From: Caldilineaceae bacterium SB0661_bin_32 | GTDB taxonomy: Bacteria; Chloroflexota; Anaerolineae; Caldilineales; Caldilineaceae | Length of the DNA stretch: 64,000 nucleotides | NCBI GenBank assembly: GCA_009841235.1 | Contig: VXMH01000121.1 | Location: 1 to 64,000, forward strand | Direction: 5' to 3' | In this document: piece after piece, positions 1 to 8,641 of the stretch | Layout of the letters: each line of letters starts with the position of its first letter | How positions within the stretch are numbered: the first letter of the stretch is position 1 | Program-made: the position numbers and the translations under genes | Notes under the pieces: model-generated | The model's database searches: none | What the model was told of the DNA's origin: nothing | Seen by the model: only the letters and a program-made list of their open reading frames with translations

Positions 1-72
1 GGCGGGTTGCGGGCGGTGTGCGAGGGCAGGCACGAGGGCGAGGAGTGAGTGAAGAGGAGCGAGGAGCGAGAG

Positions 73-104
73 GGGGCAGGCACGAGGCCTGCCCCTACCG
101 GAGC
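73..104. repeat. GC-rich hairpin repeat, copy 1
   Basis: A perfect 8-bp inverted repeat, GGGGCAGG (73-80) and CCTGCCCC (88-95), with a 7-base loop, followed by TACCGGAG. An almost identical unit recurs at 12625-12654 and a decayed one at 12708-12733. It lies in a noncoding stretch of purine-rich sequence downstream of the last gene of the defence operon. It has no T-run typical of a terminator, so I read it as a dispersed intergenic repeat of REP type. The first 141 bases hold no gene. Confidence 0.6.
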
Positions 105-141
105 GTTGGGGAGGAATGGTGAGAGGAGGTTACAGCGCTCA

Positions 142-477
142 CTAAATCCCTTTACGAGAGACCGACCGCCCCTTCATGTTGTGCTCTTTCCAGGCAGGGA
201 CATAAACGGACATCAACGCTTTGAACAGTTTTCCGTGGTTGGGAATACGTAGATGCAACAGTTCGTGCACAATAACGAAATCCTGGAACCCTGGTTCCTG
301 CTCGGCCAGATCGATCGCAAGCGTAATGATCCCGGAGGTCGAGCAGGAGCCCCACTTGCGGGTCATCTGTTGAACACGAATGAGACGGGGGCGAATTCCA
401 AGACGTTGAGACCAGCATTCGACGCGTTTGCGAATAATCCGGCGACGCTCGTCATCAGCCATCATCTGTGTCCGCAT
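142..477 (-). CDS. YgjP-like zinc metallopeptidase (M48/DUF45 group)
   Basis: A 111-residue protein with the zinc site HELLHL around residues 70-75, the HExxH signature of the YgjP/SprT-like metallopeptidases. 'KWGSCSTSGIITL' upstream is the other conserved block of that family (R-x-x-WGSC). It is shorter than the usual 170-230 residues, so it is either a minimal version or has lost its N-terminus. It begins inside the last 23 bases of hsdR, so it is translationally linked to it. YgjP-like genes commonly sit next to hsdR in type I restriction operons; their role there is not established. Cytoplasmic, no signal peptide. Confidence 0.8.
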   Translation of the reverse strand: MRTQMMADDERRRIIRKRVECWSQRLGIRPRLIRVQQMTRKWGSCSTSGIITLAIDLAEQEPGFQDFVIVHELLHLRIPNHGKLFKALMSVYVPAWKEHNMKGRSVSRKGI

Positions 478-3400
478 CCAGCAGGATTCCGATTATGTGA
501 TCGACAATGCGGCGGCGTTCATCGGTGTGAACTGCGATAAGGGGACTATAGAGAGAGGCGCGCAACTTGCGCCTTTCGTCGGGGTTGCCGGCCGCGTTCG
601 GAAAACGGGCCAGTAACGTCTCCGCCTCGCGCGCCAGCTGTTCTGCAGAAATATCGAACGATCTGAGCGTTTCATCCCCTTTGAGAGTCCAGTATACGGC
701 AAAGGCGCGACTGGACAGTCCGCTTGCTTGCGCGGCACTGAAAGCCTCTTCCTTTTCCCTGGCCATTGCCTCTATCTGAAGCATCGCAACAAAGCTGGAT
801 ATGGCGCGGGCCTGAAGTTCGGCGAGGATTCGGTCGGCGCGTTCTGCGAGCGTCTGAAGGACGGGCGCCATCTCCGGGTTGGTTTCCATTTCGTCCTTCA
901 GGCCCCGTACAAGATTGAAGACCTTGGCCTGTTCCGAGCCCGGCTCATCCTGGAGCGATTTGATGGTATGAACGTCGAAAGTGACGGATGGCGGCTCAAG
1001 AACGAGACCTCGCTGCGAAGCGCTTCGCTCTACCATTTTACTCGTCTTGCCGGCCAGGTCTACCAGATAGTTGACGTTGTCGGCGTAGGCGTTCCGCACG
1101 GTGGCATAGAGTTCGGCGAGCCTCTTGTAGGTGTCGATGTGATCGCGCAGTTCTGGCGCCGGGGAAAGGATCTCCCACAGCGCTTCGATTTCTTTGTAGG
1201 CGTCGAAGAACTCCTGGCGCAGATTCTCGTCCAGGAAACGTCCGTATACGATCTGTTCCAGGCGCTCGTCCGCGCCGCCGCTTCCCGCGTCTGCGAGGTA
1301 TTCGGCTTCTGTTTCGGCGAGTTTGACGAGAAGGTCCGCCAAGAGGAGATCGAGATCCTCGATTACCCCGCTGACGTCGGCCGAGTCGAACCGCAGCGCC
1401 TTTTCCAGTGCGCCCAGCACGCCCACGTAGTCGACGACGAGGCCAATGCGCTTGCTGACGCCGTTGGCGACGTAAGGCCGGTTCACGCGCGCGATGGCCT
1501 GCAGCAGAACATGATCGCGCATCGGCTTGTCCAGGTACATGCAGTAGAGAAGGGGCGCGTCAAAGCCGGTCAGGAGCTTATCGGTGACGATCAGAATCCT
1601 TGGGTCCTCACCCGCTTTCTTGAACATGAGACGGGTATCCGCCTCTTGTTCCGGCGAAAGCTGCAGCTCAGAGACCAGCGGGCGCTCGGCCCTGTCATTG
1701 ATGTTTTCAGTGTAGACGGGCACGCTCCATGCGGGCTGTAGATGCTTGTCGAGCGCGCGCTTGTACTTGGCGCACGCCTCGCGGCTCACGGCGACGAGAA
1801 ACGCCTTGTAGCCAAGCGGCTCGACGTTTTCTTTGAAGTGCTCCGCTACGGAGGCCGCCACTTTCTCGATTCGATCATCGGCTGACAGGAACGTGCGCAG
1901 TCCCACCGCCCGGTCCAGGATCCTGTTGAGCTCATCGACGTCGGTGATCTCTTCCTGCGCGGCCAGCTCAAAAAACTCCCGGTCAAGCCGGGCGGCAGGC
2001 ACAGCCATTTCACTCGGCGCCATGGTGTAGCGCAGCGGCAGCGTTGTTTCGTCCTCTATCGATTCCCGGATTGAATATTTGTCGAGATAGCCGTGCTCAT
2101 CGTCGGCGCCGAAGATCTTGAACGTCCCTTCGCCCTGTTCGGTCCTGGCGATCGGGGTGCCGGTGAAGCCGATGATGGTCGCGTTCGGAACGGCAGCCAT
2201 CAAGTAGGCGCCGAGGTCTTTGGCGACTGAGCGGTGGGCTTCGTCGATGAAGACAAAGATGTTATCGCGGGTGTTGGCGTCCTTATCGATCCCTTCGAAT
2301 TTGTGGATCATCGAGACGATCAGGCCGCGTTTGTCGGTTTTGAGCAGCTCCTGTATTTCGAGTTTCGAGTTCGCCCGCCAGTGCGGGATATCCTGCTGTT
2401 TCATTTCACCCAAGAGCCTCACAACCCAGCCCTTCAGTTGGCCTTCAAGCTCGACGCGGTCGACAACGAGGATCACGGTCGCGTTTCCGAACTGCTCCTT
2501 GTTCTCAAGGATCAGACGGGCGGCGGTCAGCAGGGTAAAGGTCTTGCCGGAGCCTTGCGTATGCCAGATCAGACCGCGTTGCTTGGACCGGTCCTGACAG
2601 CGGGCCACGATCTTGTCGATGGCGGTGCGCTGGTGCTGACGCAGGACCGATTTGCGCGTTTCGCCATCCTCAACATAGAACAGAATCCATTCCCGGAGCG
2701 TGCGCAGAAAGTCGGTCGGCTCAAAGAAGGACTGGACGGCGAACTTATAGGTCTCATCGCGTTGCTGCTTCCAGCGCGCCATGTAGCGCCGGTTGATGTT
2801 CCAGGTGACGCCGTACCAGTAATCGAGGAGATGGGTTAGGTTGAAGAGTTGGGGGGCGACGAGCAGTTCGGGCGTCTCTTCTTCGTAGCGCCTGAGTTGG
2901 GCGACCCCGTGTTCGATGGCGTTGCCGTCCTTGGGGTTCTTGTGCTCGACGATGGCGACAGGGACGCCGTTGACGACGAACATGACATCGGCGCGGTTGC
3001 CTTTGCGGGCGGGGGGCTTGAGCCGCCATTCCCAGGTTACGTGGAAGAGGTTCTCGGCTGGCCGCTCAAAATCGACGATCTGGACGCGCCGGTAGCGCTT
3101 CTCGGTCTCGTCGTACATTTGGCGTTCGCCGCGCAGCCAGGCGAGCATCTCACGGTTGCCCTCGATGGTCGACGGGACCGCCTCCAGGCGCTCGATGACC
3201 TGGCGTATGGCGTCGGCGGACATCCACGGGTTGAACTGGGAGAGTTTTGTTTCAAGCACGTCGCGGAAGAGCAAGCCATTCACGCCGCCGCGCTTCTCTC
3301 CGGCCTCCTGGGGCGTCAGAGGAGTCCAGCCGATCTCGGCCGCGTGGAGGACCATCGGAAACTGGACGGTGATAGCCTCAGTGACCTTCAGATCAGTCAT
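455..3400 (-). CDS. hsdR: Type I restriction enzyme, R (motor/nuclease) subunit
   Basis: A full-length HsdR of 981 residues. The N-terminal PD-(D/E)xK nuclease site is visible as 'RADVMFV' (Asp about 138) and 'IVEHK' (Glu 153, Lys 155). The SF2 translocase follows, with Walker A 'TQGSGKT', Walker B 'FIDEAHRS' and motif III 'IGFTGTP'. The C-terminal helical part needed to bind the methyltransferase is present. HsdR cuts and translocates unmodified DNA as part of HsdR2M2S1. Its partners hsdM and hsdS lie 5 kb upstream on the same strand, separated by Argonaute, SIR2, remnants of a toxin-antitoxin pair and an AlbA_2 gene. All motifs are intact, so the enzyme is probably functional. Confidence 0.97.
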   Translation of the reverse strand: MTDLKVTEAITVQFPMVLHAAEIGWTPLTPQEAGEKRGGVNGLLFRDVLETKLSQFNPWMSADAIRQVIERLEAVPSTIEGNREMLAWLRGERQMYDETEKRYRRVQIVDFERPAENLFHVTWEWRLKPPARKGNRADVMFVVNGVPVAIVEHKNPKDGNAIEHGVAQLRRYEEETPELLVAPQLFNLTHLLDYWYGVTWNINRRYMARWKQQRDETYKFAVQSFFEPTDFLRTLREWILFYVEDGETRKSVLRQHQRTAIDKIVARCQDRSKQRGLIWHTQGSGKTFTLLTAARLILENKEQFGNATVILVVDRVELEGQLKGWVVRLLGEMKQQDIPHWRANSKLEIQELLKTDKRGLIVSMIHKFEGIDKDANTRDNIFVFIDEAHRSVAKDLGAYLMAAVPNATIIGFTGTPIARTEQGEGTFKIFGADDEHGYLDKYSIRESIEDETTLPLRYTMAPSEMAVPAARLDREFFELAAQEEITDVDELNRILDRAVGLRTFLSADDRIEKVAASVAEHFKENVEPLGYKAFLVAVSREACAKYKRALDKHLQPAWSVPVYTENINDRAERPLVSELQLSPEQEADTRLMFKKAGEDPRILIVTDKLLTGFDAPLLYCMYLDKPMRDHVLLQAIARVNRPYVANGVSKRIGLVVDYVGVLGALEKALRFDSADVSGVIEDLDLLLADLLVKLAETEAEYLADAGSGGADERLEQIVYGRFLDENLRQEFFDAYKEIEALWEILSPAPELRDHIDTYKRLAELYATVRNAYADNVNYLVDLAGKTSKMVERSASQRGLVLEPPSVTFDVHTIKSLQDEPGSEQAKVFNLVRGLKDEMETNPEMAPVLQTLAERADRILAELQARAISSFVAMLQIEAMAREKEEAFSAAQASGLSSRAFAVYWTLKGDETLRSFDISAEQLAREAETLLARFPNAAGNPDERRKLRASLYSPLIAVHTDERRRIVDHIIGILLDADTDDG

Positions 3401-3442
3401 GGCTGTGGACCCTGTTTCGCCCCCATTTGCGCTCCAATAGGC

Positions 3443-3492
3443 CTCCCATCGCGCCCCTATCTGACTCCTATCTGACTCCCATCGCGCCCCTA
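3443..3492. repeat. 17-bp direct repeat upstream of hsdR
   Basis: CTCCCATCGCGCCCCTA occurs at 3443-3459 and again at 3476-3492; the second copy overlaps the stop codon of the AlbA_2 gene. Between them lies a doubled CTATCTGACTC unit. The repeat fills most of the 90-base gap before the hsdR start. It may be a slippage product or binding site; nothing in the sequence decides this. Confidence 0.6.
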
Positions 3493-4893
3493 ACGCGTCC
3501 GATGTTTCCAGCGCGTCAACGGCCCGCGATTTGTGGAGATGATCAACCCTCTGTCCTTTAACTCCTTAAGCGCCCTCCGCACCTGCCGTTCGGTCACTCC
3601 AGGACCCAGACCCGCGTGAAGCTCACGGCGCGTCAAACCATCCCGCGTTCTGTCCAGCAGCGCGAGTATCATATCCCGCCGCGCTTCGGGCTCACTCATA
3701 CCGCCAAGGGTTGGCAGCGGAACGAACTGACCGCGCCGGAACCGCACAGTGACAGCGCCGCCGTCATCGTCGATCTCCGGGACCGGGAGCCCAGCCCTGC
3801 TCGCCAAGTCCGCCATCTTCAGTGTTCCGCTACCCCACTCCTCAATAATCCCGCGCCGATAGAAGGTGCGGGCGATCAACGGGTTCCACGGCCTCGACTC
3901 ATGTGGCTCGAACAGCTTCTCCGGCGTCAGGCCGAAGTGCAGGGAGCCGGAGGAACTGATTTCCAGCCGGTCGTCGTAGCTCGCTATGCCAACCGAGCCG
4001 CCGCCGATGGAGTAATCGCGGTGGCACAGGGCGTTCGCCAGCGCCTCACGCGTGGCCAGGGGCGGGTACAGCGGCTCGTCGATCCGCTCGAAGCGGTCCT
4101 GCTCGAACCGCCCGGCGATGGGCAGTGTGTCGCGCAGGAACCGTTCTGCGCTCGCGAGGAGCGTGAACGCGTTGCCGTTGAATTGGCGATTGTCCAGGAA
4201 CTCCATCCGGTCGGTCCCGCGGAAGCGGGCGACGCGCAGCAGGCACTGCGGCATCTCGACCTCCAGCCGCTCCGAACTGCCGAACAGCACCGCCGCCGCC
4301 CGAAGGAGCACCCCGTCACGCAGCAGACCGAGTCCCCGCAGCAGGTCGGGCGGGTCTCCACCTACAGGCTCCTCGAGTCGCCCGCGCCGGACCGCCTCCG
4401 CGACCGTCCGCCGAATCTCGGCCACGTCGAGATCGTCGACTGACCACCCGGCGAGCTGGTTCTCCCAGCGCTGTTCGCTGTGCATCCGCTCGAAGAGCAT
4501 CCGGTTGTACTCGTCGGCGGACATTGCCAGAGTGGTGTTCCCGACCCGCCGGTAAGCACTGCCTCGATAGGTATACGGTCTCGACGCGCCTTGGGCCGCG
4601 GTCACTATGATGACCGACCGGCCGCCGTCCACGGGGGCCCTTTCCACTGTCGGGAACGCCGGAGGCTTGATGCGCTGCAGCTCGGCGCTCAACTCCTCGA
4701 TGGTGTGCTCGCCGACCTGCTGCCCCACCACGGCCCCGGCCGGTGTTACGCCGAACAACACCTGTCCGCCATCCTGGTTCAGGAAGGCGCACACCGTCAT
4801 GGCCGCCTCCCGGCGCGCGCCTGTGGTGCCCTTGAGCTCCAGCGTCTCGGACTCGCCGGAGGCAATCATAGCTGCGAGGTGGTTGACCGCCAT
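3490..4893 (-). CDS. AlbA_2 (Schlafen-type) ATP-binding, DNA-binding protein
   Basis: Start taken at the ATG after AAGGGGAG; one codon upstream is an in-frame TTG. The N-terminal 120 residues are an AlbA_2/Schlafen fold ('ESETLELKGT', 'FLNQDGGQVLFGV'), known from putative transcription regulators and anti-phage proteins. The middle part carries a GHKL-like ATPase N-box, 'REALANALCHRDYS', and 'EEWGSGTLKM', typical of the HATPase_c_4 proteins once named RecG-like. The C-terminus ends in a winged helix ('TERQVRRALKELKDRGLI'). It sits between the toxin-antitoxin remnant and hsdR in the defence operon. Role unknown; regulator or accessory defence factor are both possible. Confidence 0.85.
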   Translation of the reverse strand: MAVNHLAAMIASGESETLELKGTTGARREAAMTVCAFLNQDGGQVLFGVTPAGAVVGQQVGEHTIEELSAELQRIKPPAFPTVERAPVDGGRSVIIVTAAQGASRPYTYRGSAYRRVGNTTLAMSADEYNRMLFERMHSEQRWENQLAGWSVDDLDVAEIRRTVAEAVRRGRLEEPVGGDPPDLLRGLGLLRDGVLLRAAAVLFGSSERLEVEMPQCLLRVARFRGTDRMEFLDNRQFNGNAFTLLASAERFLRDTLPIAGRFEQDRFERIDEPLYPPLATREALANALCHRDYSIGGGSVGIASYDDRLEISSSGSLHFGLTPEKLFEPHESRPWNPLIARTFYRRGIIEEWGSGTLKMADLASRAGLPVPEIDDDGGAVTVRFRRGQFVPLPTLGGMSEPEARRDMILALLDRTRDGLTRRELHAGLGPGVTERQVRRALKELKDRGLIISTNRGPLTRWKHRTR

Positions 4894-4954
4894 CAACTCC
4901 CCTTACCCAGAATCATTTCGCTTTCGGTTACGTTGAATTCAGTCATGCCTGGAA

Positions 4955-5291
4955 TCAGGGCGTACAAACCGCTCCAATTGTGTCGATCAGAGCTGGCAAA
5001 TCTTCCTGAACCGTCTTCCAGACGATATCGAGGTTGATGCTGAAATAGGCGTGGACAAGCCGGTTTCGCATTGCGACAATCCTGGGCCAGGGAATACTTG
5101 CCAGTTCGCTACGGGTCGATTCGCTTATCTGGGCCGCGGCTTCCCCTACGATTTCGACATCTTTGACCAGAGACAGAAGCAACTGGCGAACAGAAATCCA
5201 GGTCGGCGCGGACGCGACCGTGGGCAAACAACACGGCCTCACGCGCCGCCTCGATCATGTGGCGTAGGCGGACTTCATCATGCGCGCGCAT
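4955..5291 (-). pseudogene. hepT: HepT-like toxin (DUF86), frameshifted
   Basis: The start ATG at 5291 opens 'MRAHDEVRLRHMIEAAR', a typical HepT N-terminus. After about 33 codons, near 5195-5205, the homologous reading passes to another frame, which supplies 'SLVKDVEIVGEAAAQIS' and the RNase-type RxxxxH motif in 'RNRLVHAYF', ending at 4955. The span of 337 bases is one more than a multiple of three, so a single-base indel explains it. It overlaps mntA by 14 bases, as in intact mntA/hepT pairs. HepT is an HEPN RNase/toxin neutralised by MntA. A sequencing error cannot be excluded, but the partner is also damaged. Confidence 0.75.
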
Positions 5292-5583
5292 ACTGGACTT
5301 CCGCCCTGTCCAGAACATCCTGCCGGAAGTAGGGACTCAGATCCTCGGCAGTGCACAGATCGACTTTACGCCCCGAGAACAGTTCAGACAGTTCGATTTC
5401 CATGCCGGCGATGCCCAGCAGCCCGGGAATGCGTTCTGGTTCGAACTCGACGAGCAGGTCGATATCGCTGTCTGGGCCGAAGTCATCTCTTAGCGCCGAG
5501 CCAAAGACAGCGAGCCGCCTGATGCCGAACTCCTGGCAGAAGGCGGCTAGTGCGGTTTGGGAAACTTATATCTGTGGATTCAT
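5278..5583 (-). pseudogene. mntA: MntA-like antitoxin nucleotidyltransferase with nonsense codon
   Basis: Reading from the ATG at 5583 gives MNPQI, a TAA stop as codon 6, then VSQTALAAFCQEFG and a full minimal nucleotidyltransferase: 'GSALRDDFGPDSDID' is the GS-x10-DxD catalytic motif, followed by 'RKVDLCTAEDL' and a normal C-terminus. A single C to T change in a CAA codon would create this stop. MntA antitoxins AMPylate and silence HepT. The ATG overlaps the SIR2 stop as ATGA and the 3' end overlaps hepT by 14 bases, so the pair was part of the defence operon before decay. No good start codon exists after the stop. Confidence 0.7.
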
Positions 5584-6743
5584 TGCTCTTGGTCCCTGAA
5601 TTGGGCAAAGGCATGTAGAGAATCCGCACCGGCCTCATCACCAGTGTTATCGGCCAATGGGGGGAACAGATCATCCTCTTGTGGAAAGAGTTCCGCAAGT
5701 GCGGAAATGGTCAACCCATTTCCAAAGAATTCTTTGGCCCCACATGCTTTCGTAACGACTTTATCCGTTCCATCATCTAGGCGCAGGTATTGACAAATGC
5801 GCTCTTTCTCTGCTGCGACCTTCTGCTCATCACCTGGCCCGACAACAGCGAGAAGCTGCCGCTCCGGGTTCTGTCGAAGAGCTTGTTCCAAAATTCCGTT
5901 GATGTGATCGTCGTTAAAGCCGTAACCGATACACACGATGACACGTGCAGAGTCTAGGGTCCATCGCCTCAGTTCATACGCGCAGAAGAGAAAGGGATCG
6001 ATATATTGTAGTTTGTAGGAAGTTCCAAAAATAATAGCGACGTCCTCGTCCCTAATGGACGATGGGGAGTCGAAGTATCTGACTTTACCATCTTCATTGA
6101 AAGACCAATCCACTGAACCATGTAGTTTGTAAAGCATTATTGGCAGTGGATCATCTGAAGTTTCGTTGAATAGTCGCCATTCCCACTCTCTTTGGTGGAA
6201 GCCCCTTTGCACATATGTAAGACTGCAGGCTTTCTCAATACATAGGTCATAGTTCAAAGAAAAGACGCGAAGCGGATACTGGTACTCCCTTTGAAACCGC
6301 AAGAGCCCCGAGTAGTATTCAGCACTCTCTTCTTGTGGAAGCACGACCCATTGGTTTCGGAGAATATCTATGATGCTACTACGAAAAGCCAGAATATTTT
6401 CGAATCCGTTGCCAGCAACTTCCTGAAGTTTAGGATTCCATGCCCCTACAAACGGATAGAGCGTATGGCGTTCTCGCTTGTGGAGTTCTTCTAAAACGAT
6501 TACAAGCCGCTCGATGTTGAATGGAACGGTGTCACCGAAGATTCCTCTCAATCCGTCTGCATAGAATATTGAACTGCGGATGTAACGATAAAGGTCCTTA
6601 AAGCGCGTCCACCTTTCATCCACTGAAATAAGATTCTCGATTTCTTGAACCATGCTATTGGAGTCAGGTATACCTGCCTCGACGCTTGCACCAGCGCCGA
6701 GCAGCAAGATTATTTCATCACGTCCAAAAACAGTCGTGGCCAT
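5580..6743 (-). CDS. SIR2-family NADase effector paired with Argonaute
   Basis: 387 residues from the ATG that shares its A with the Argonaute stop (TAATG); a TTG twelve bases earlier is possible but less likely. The SIR2 fold is shown by 'LLGAGASVEAGIP' (residues 14-26, NAD binding), 'FSLNYD', the catalytic His in 'YKLHGSVDW' and 'VCIGYGFNDDHIN'. It has no APAZ region and no membrane segment. SIR2 proteins coupled to inactive Argonautes hydrolyse NAD(P)+ on invader recognition and cause abortive infection (SPARSA for short, BPAS for long-B Argonautes). The stand-alone SIR2 with a separate long Argonaute fits the latter arrangement. Its own stop overlaps the mntA start. AT-richer than the flanking hsd genes. 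Confidence 0.9.
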   Translation of the reverse strand: MATTVFGRDEIILLLGAGASVEAGIPDSNSMVQEIENLISVDERWTRFKDLYRYIRSSIFYADGLRGIFGDTVPFNIERLVIVLEELHKRERHTLYPFVGAWNPKLQEVAGNGFENILAFRSSIIDILRNQWVVLPQEESAEYYSGLLRFQREYQYPLRVFSLNYDLCIEKACSLTYVQRGFHQREWEWRLFNETSDDPLPIMLYKLHGSVDWSFNEDGKVRYFDSPSSIRDEDVAIIFGTSYKLQYIDPFLFCAYELRRWTLDSARVIVCIGYGFNDDHINGILEQALRQNPERQLLAVVGPGDEQKVAAEKERICQYLRLDDGTDKVVTKACGAKEFFGNGLTISALAELFPQEDDLFPPLADNTGDEAGADSLHAFAQFRDQEQ

Positions 6744-8641
6744 TAGAGAAACCAAGGCGTGAGTATGTTTACATCTAACGCTGGGAGTCTGTATCTTTCA
6801 AACTCCCTAAGGTACTTGGCAATAATTTGCGCGTAATAAACGGATACAGGCAAAGATTTGGCGTTAAAACCACGCCAATTGGCACCTGATAGATTGATTG
6901 CGTCCTGTAAGTGCGCTCGCTGCTGATCTCTGTTTAATCCCTCAAGAGGATATGTGAACTCAACATGCAAGGGCTTCCCAACCAACTCGCGAACTGTGGA
7001 TTTGCCGTACTGCAGTCCTTCAAACCAAACAAGGAACTCATTGCGGGCAAGGGGGAGCATTGTACTTTCGTATGGAACGCGGCTATTGTGGTCCACCGCA
7101 AAGCCAAAAAGCCCCTTTCGATCGTTGAACTTGAGCGATACGAAGCTGCCTGTTTCGGACTGCTCTTCCTTCTCCAAGAGGGCCGAGGCAATGCGTTTAA
7201 GCTCATTGCGACGAATCGCGAATGTGGAGTGAACCACGAAACTAGAAAACCGGTCCGAATAGTCCGCAAAAATTTTTCGAAGGTTGGCGGAAAAGCTCTC
7301 GATATAGCGGTCTTCTTCTTGATCTTCCCCAAGAACTCTGACTTCCTCGAAAACACCACTTGAATCAGTCAGCACAGAATAGGCGAAATACCGTTCGATG
7401 CGCTTGTTCACCTCGCGGTGGGCCTGCCCGATACCTACGATCAAGCAGCGCTCTGTACGCGGGCGAACCTTCCAAGGGGTTCCTCCCAATTTAGCGAAGA
7501 TCTGAAGACCGATGCCTGCCGCGGACCACTTTAATTGCTCCTTATTTGCCACTGTCTTAGAAGCGACAACTTGAATCGGTATTCTCTCTGAGAGGAAGGC
7601 ATGCTTCAGTTTCCAATAGGCAGCGTTTTCTTCCGGTTCGTCATGTTTGCTAAAGGGCGTCAAGAATATGGGAACCACATTCCGACCCGCGGCATCCGCG
7701 ACCACCCGATCTCGGACGCGCTGTATTTCATTGTCGCTAAAGTCTGCCAGCGCAGAGCCGCTGACACTGTCGTGCGTGATCGGAAGATGAAACATTCTTT
7801 CCATCCCTGAGAAAGTGTTAAATGTATTGCCGCGTAACGCACGAAACAGATCACGAGACAAAGGACGGTCCTCCTCCTTGAAAAGGAAATACAAGTGCGC
7901 GTCTTGTGGGCACTGCTCTAACGGGCCACTCTGCTTTACACCCATAAATTGGGAACTTGATACGCGATTGGAACCCACGACATATTTTTTTGTTTCAAGT
8001 TTCTCTGGCTGCATCTCCACGAGTCGCCGTGACACTTGCACATCATTCCCCCCCGGCAAGGTTAAGGGGAAAATAACGTCATGGAATTTTCTCACGAAAT
8101 CAACAAGATGTGAGTAACGATCAGCATAGTAGTTTGAGTTTCGTCGGCCATTTTTGTCGAGCGACAAACTGAGTTGAAGCGCACGACGTGTACGCTGATG
8201 TTCGTCAGTGGGATGAAAGCGAAAGTCGGCCAAGAAACCGAACTGACCACGCGAGCGTAGCAAATAGGGCTCCAGTGAAATGACCTGTGCCCCCTCAATA
8301 TGGTTAGCGATGATGATCTCTACACGCGGAAGAAAACCTTTGGTGACGCGGAAATTCCCAGGCTCTAGCCTGAGCCTGCAACTCTGGATCAAGGACAATC
8401 TAAGCGCATCTTTTGTTACGTTGATGTTATCGAATGGCTCGCAGTCCGTTTCGGTGCTGTTTTTGACCGGCTGAAACAACGTCCAGTAGAGATGGCGACT
8501 GCCTTCTACCTCAAGATTCCGACAGACGGCTTCTTCGTCTCCCGCACTGGGCCGCTCGCCCTCCATATAGGGGAGGCGGTAAAGCGAGATCTTAAACTCA
8601 TGCGATTCAAGTGGGGAAAAATTTAAGGCGACTCCGCGCAT
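6743..8641 (-). CDS. Long-type prokaryotic Argonaute, catalytically dead
   Basis: 632 residues. An N-terminal half of about 240 residues has no obvious match. The MID domain follows (about 240-385) with a 5'-end binding pattern Y342-x3-K346, Q357, K362 and 'AKLGGTPW' (K384). PIWI occupies 385-632. The first catalytic Asp of PIWI (usually GID) is Gly in 'IVGIGQ' (401-406); the third is lost in 'VVHSTF' (469-474); the last His/Asp position reads 'YYAQ' (602-605). It should therefore bind guide and target but not cut. The size and the separate SIR2 partner match long-B Argonautes (BPAS). The ATG abuts the hsdS stop (TAA-ATG), and the stop overlaps the sir2 start, so both are tied to the restriction operon. 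Confidence 0.9.
   Translation of the reverse strand: MRGVALNFSPLESHEFKISLYRLPYMEGERPSAGDEEAVCRNLEVEGSRHLYWTLFQPVKNSTETDCEPFDNINVTKDALRLSLIQSCRLRLEPGNFRVTKGFLPRVEIIIANHIEGAQVISLEPYLLRSRGQFGFLADFRFHPTDEHQRTRRALQLSLSLDKNGRRNSNYYADRYSHLVDFVRKFHDVIFPLTLPGGNDVQVSRRLVEMQPEKLETKKYVVGSNRVSSSQFMGVKQSGPLEQCPQDAHLYFLFKEEDRPLSRDLFRALRGNTFNTFSGMERMFHLPITHDSVSGSALADFSDNEIQRVRDRVVADAAGRNVVPIFLTPFSKHDEPEENAAYWKLKHAFLSERIPIQVVASKTVANKEQLKWSAAGIGLQIFAKLGGTPWKVRPRTERCLIVGIGQAHREVNKRIERYFAYSVLTDSSGVFEEVRVLGEDQEEDRYIESFSANLRKIFADYSDRFSSFVVHSTFAIRRNELKRIASALLEKEEQSETGSFVSLKFNDRKGLFGFAVDHNSRVPYESTMLPLARNEFLVWFEGLQYGKSTVRELVGKPLHVEFTYPLEGLNRDQQRAHLQDAINLSGANWRGFNAKSLPVSVYYAQIIAKYLREFERYRLPALDVNILTPWFL

Noticed and set aside
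728..1741. Open frame of 337 codons on the plus strand opposite hsdR
   Set aside because: Antisense shadow of a fully supported HsdR.
6744..6755. TTG start for the SIR2 gene
   Set aside because: The ATG overlapping the Argonaute stop is a better start and fits the coupling pattern.
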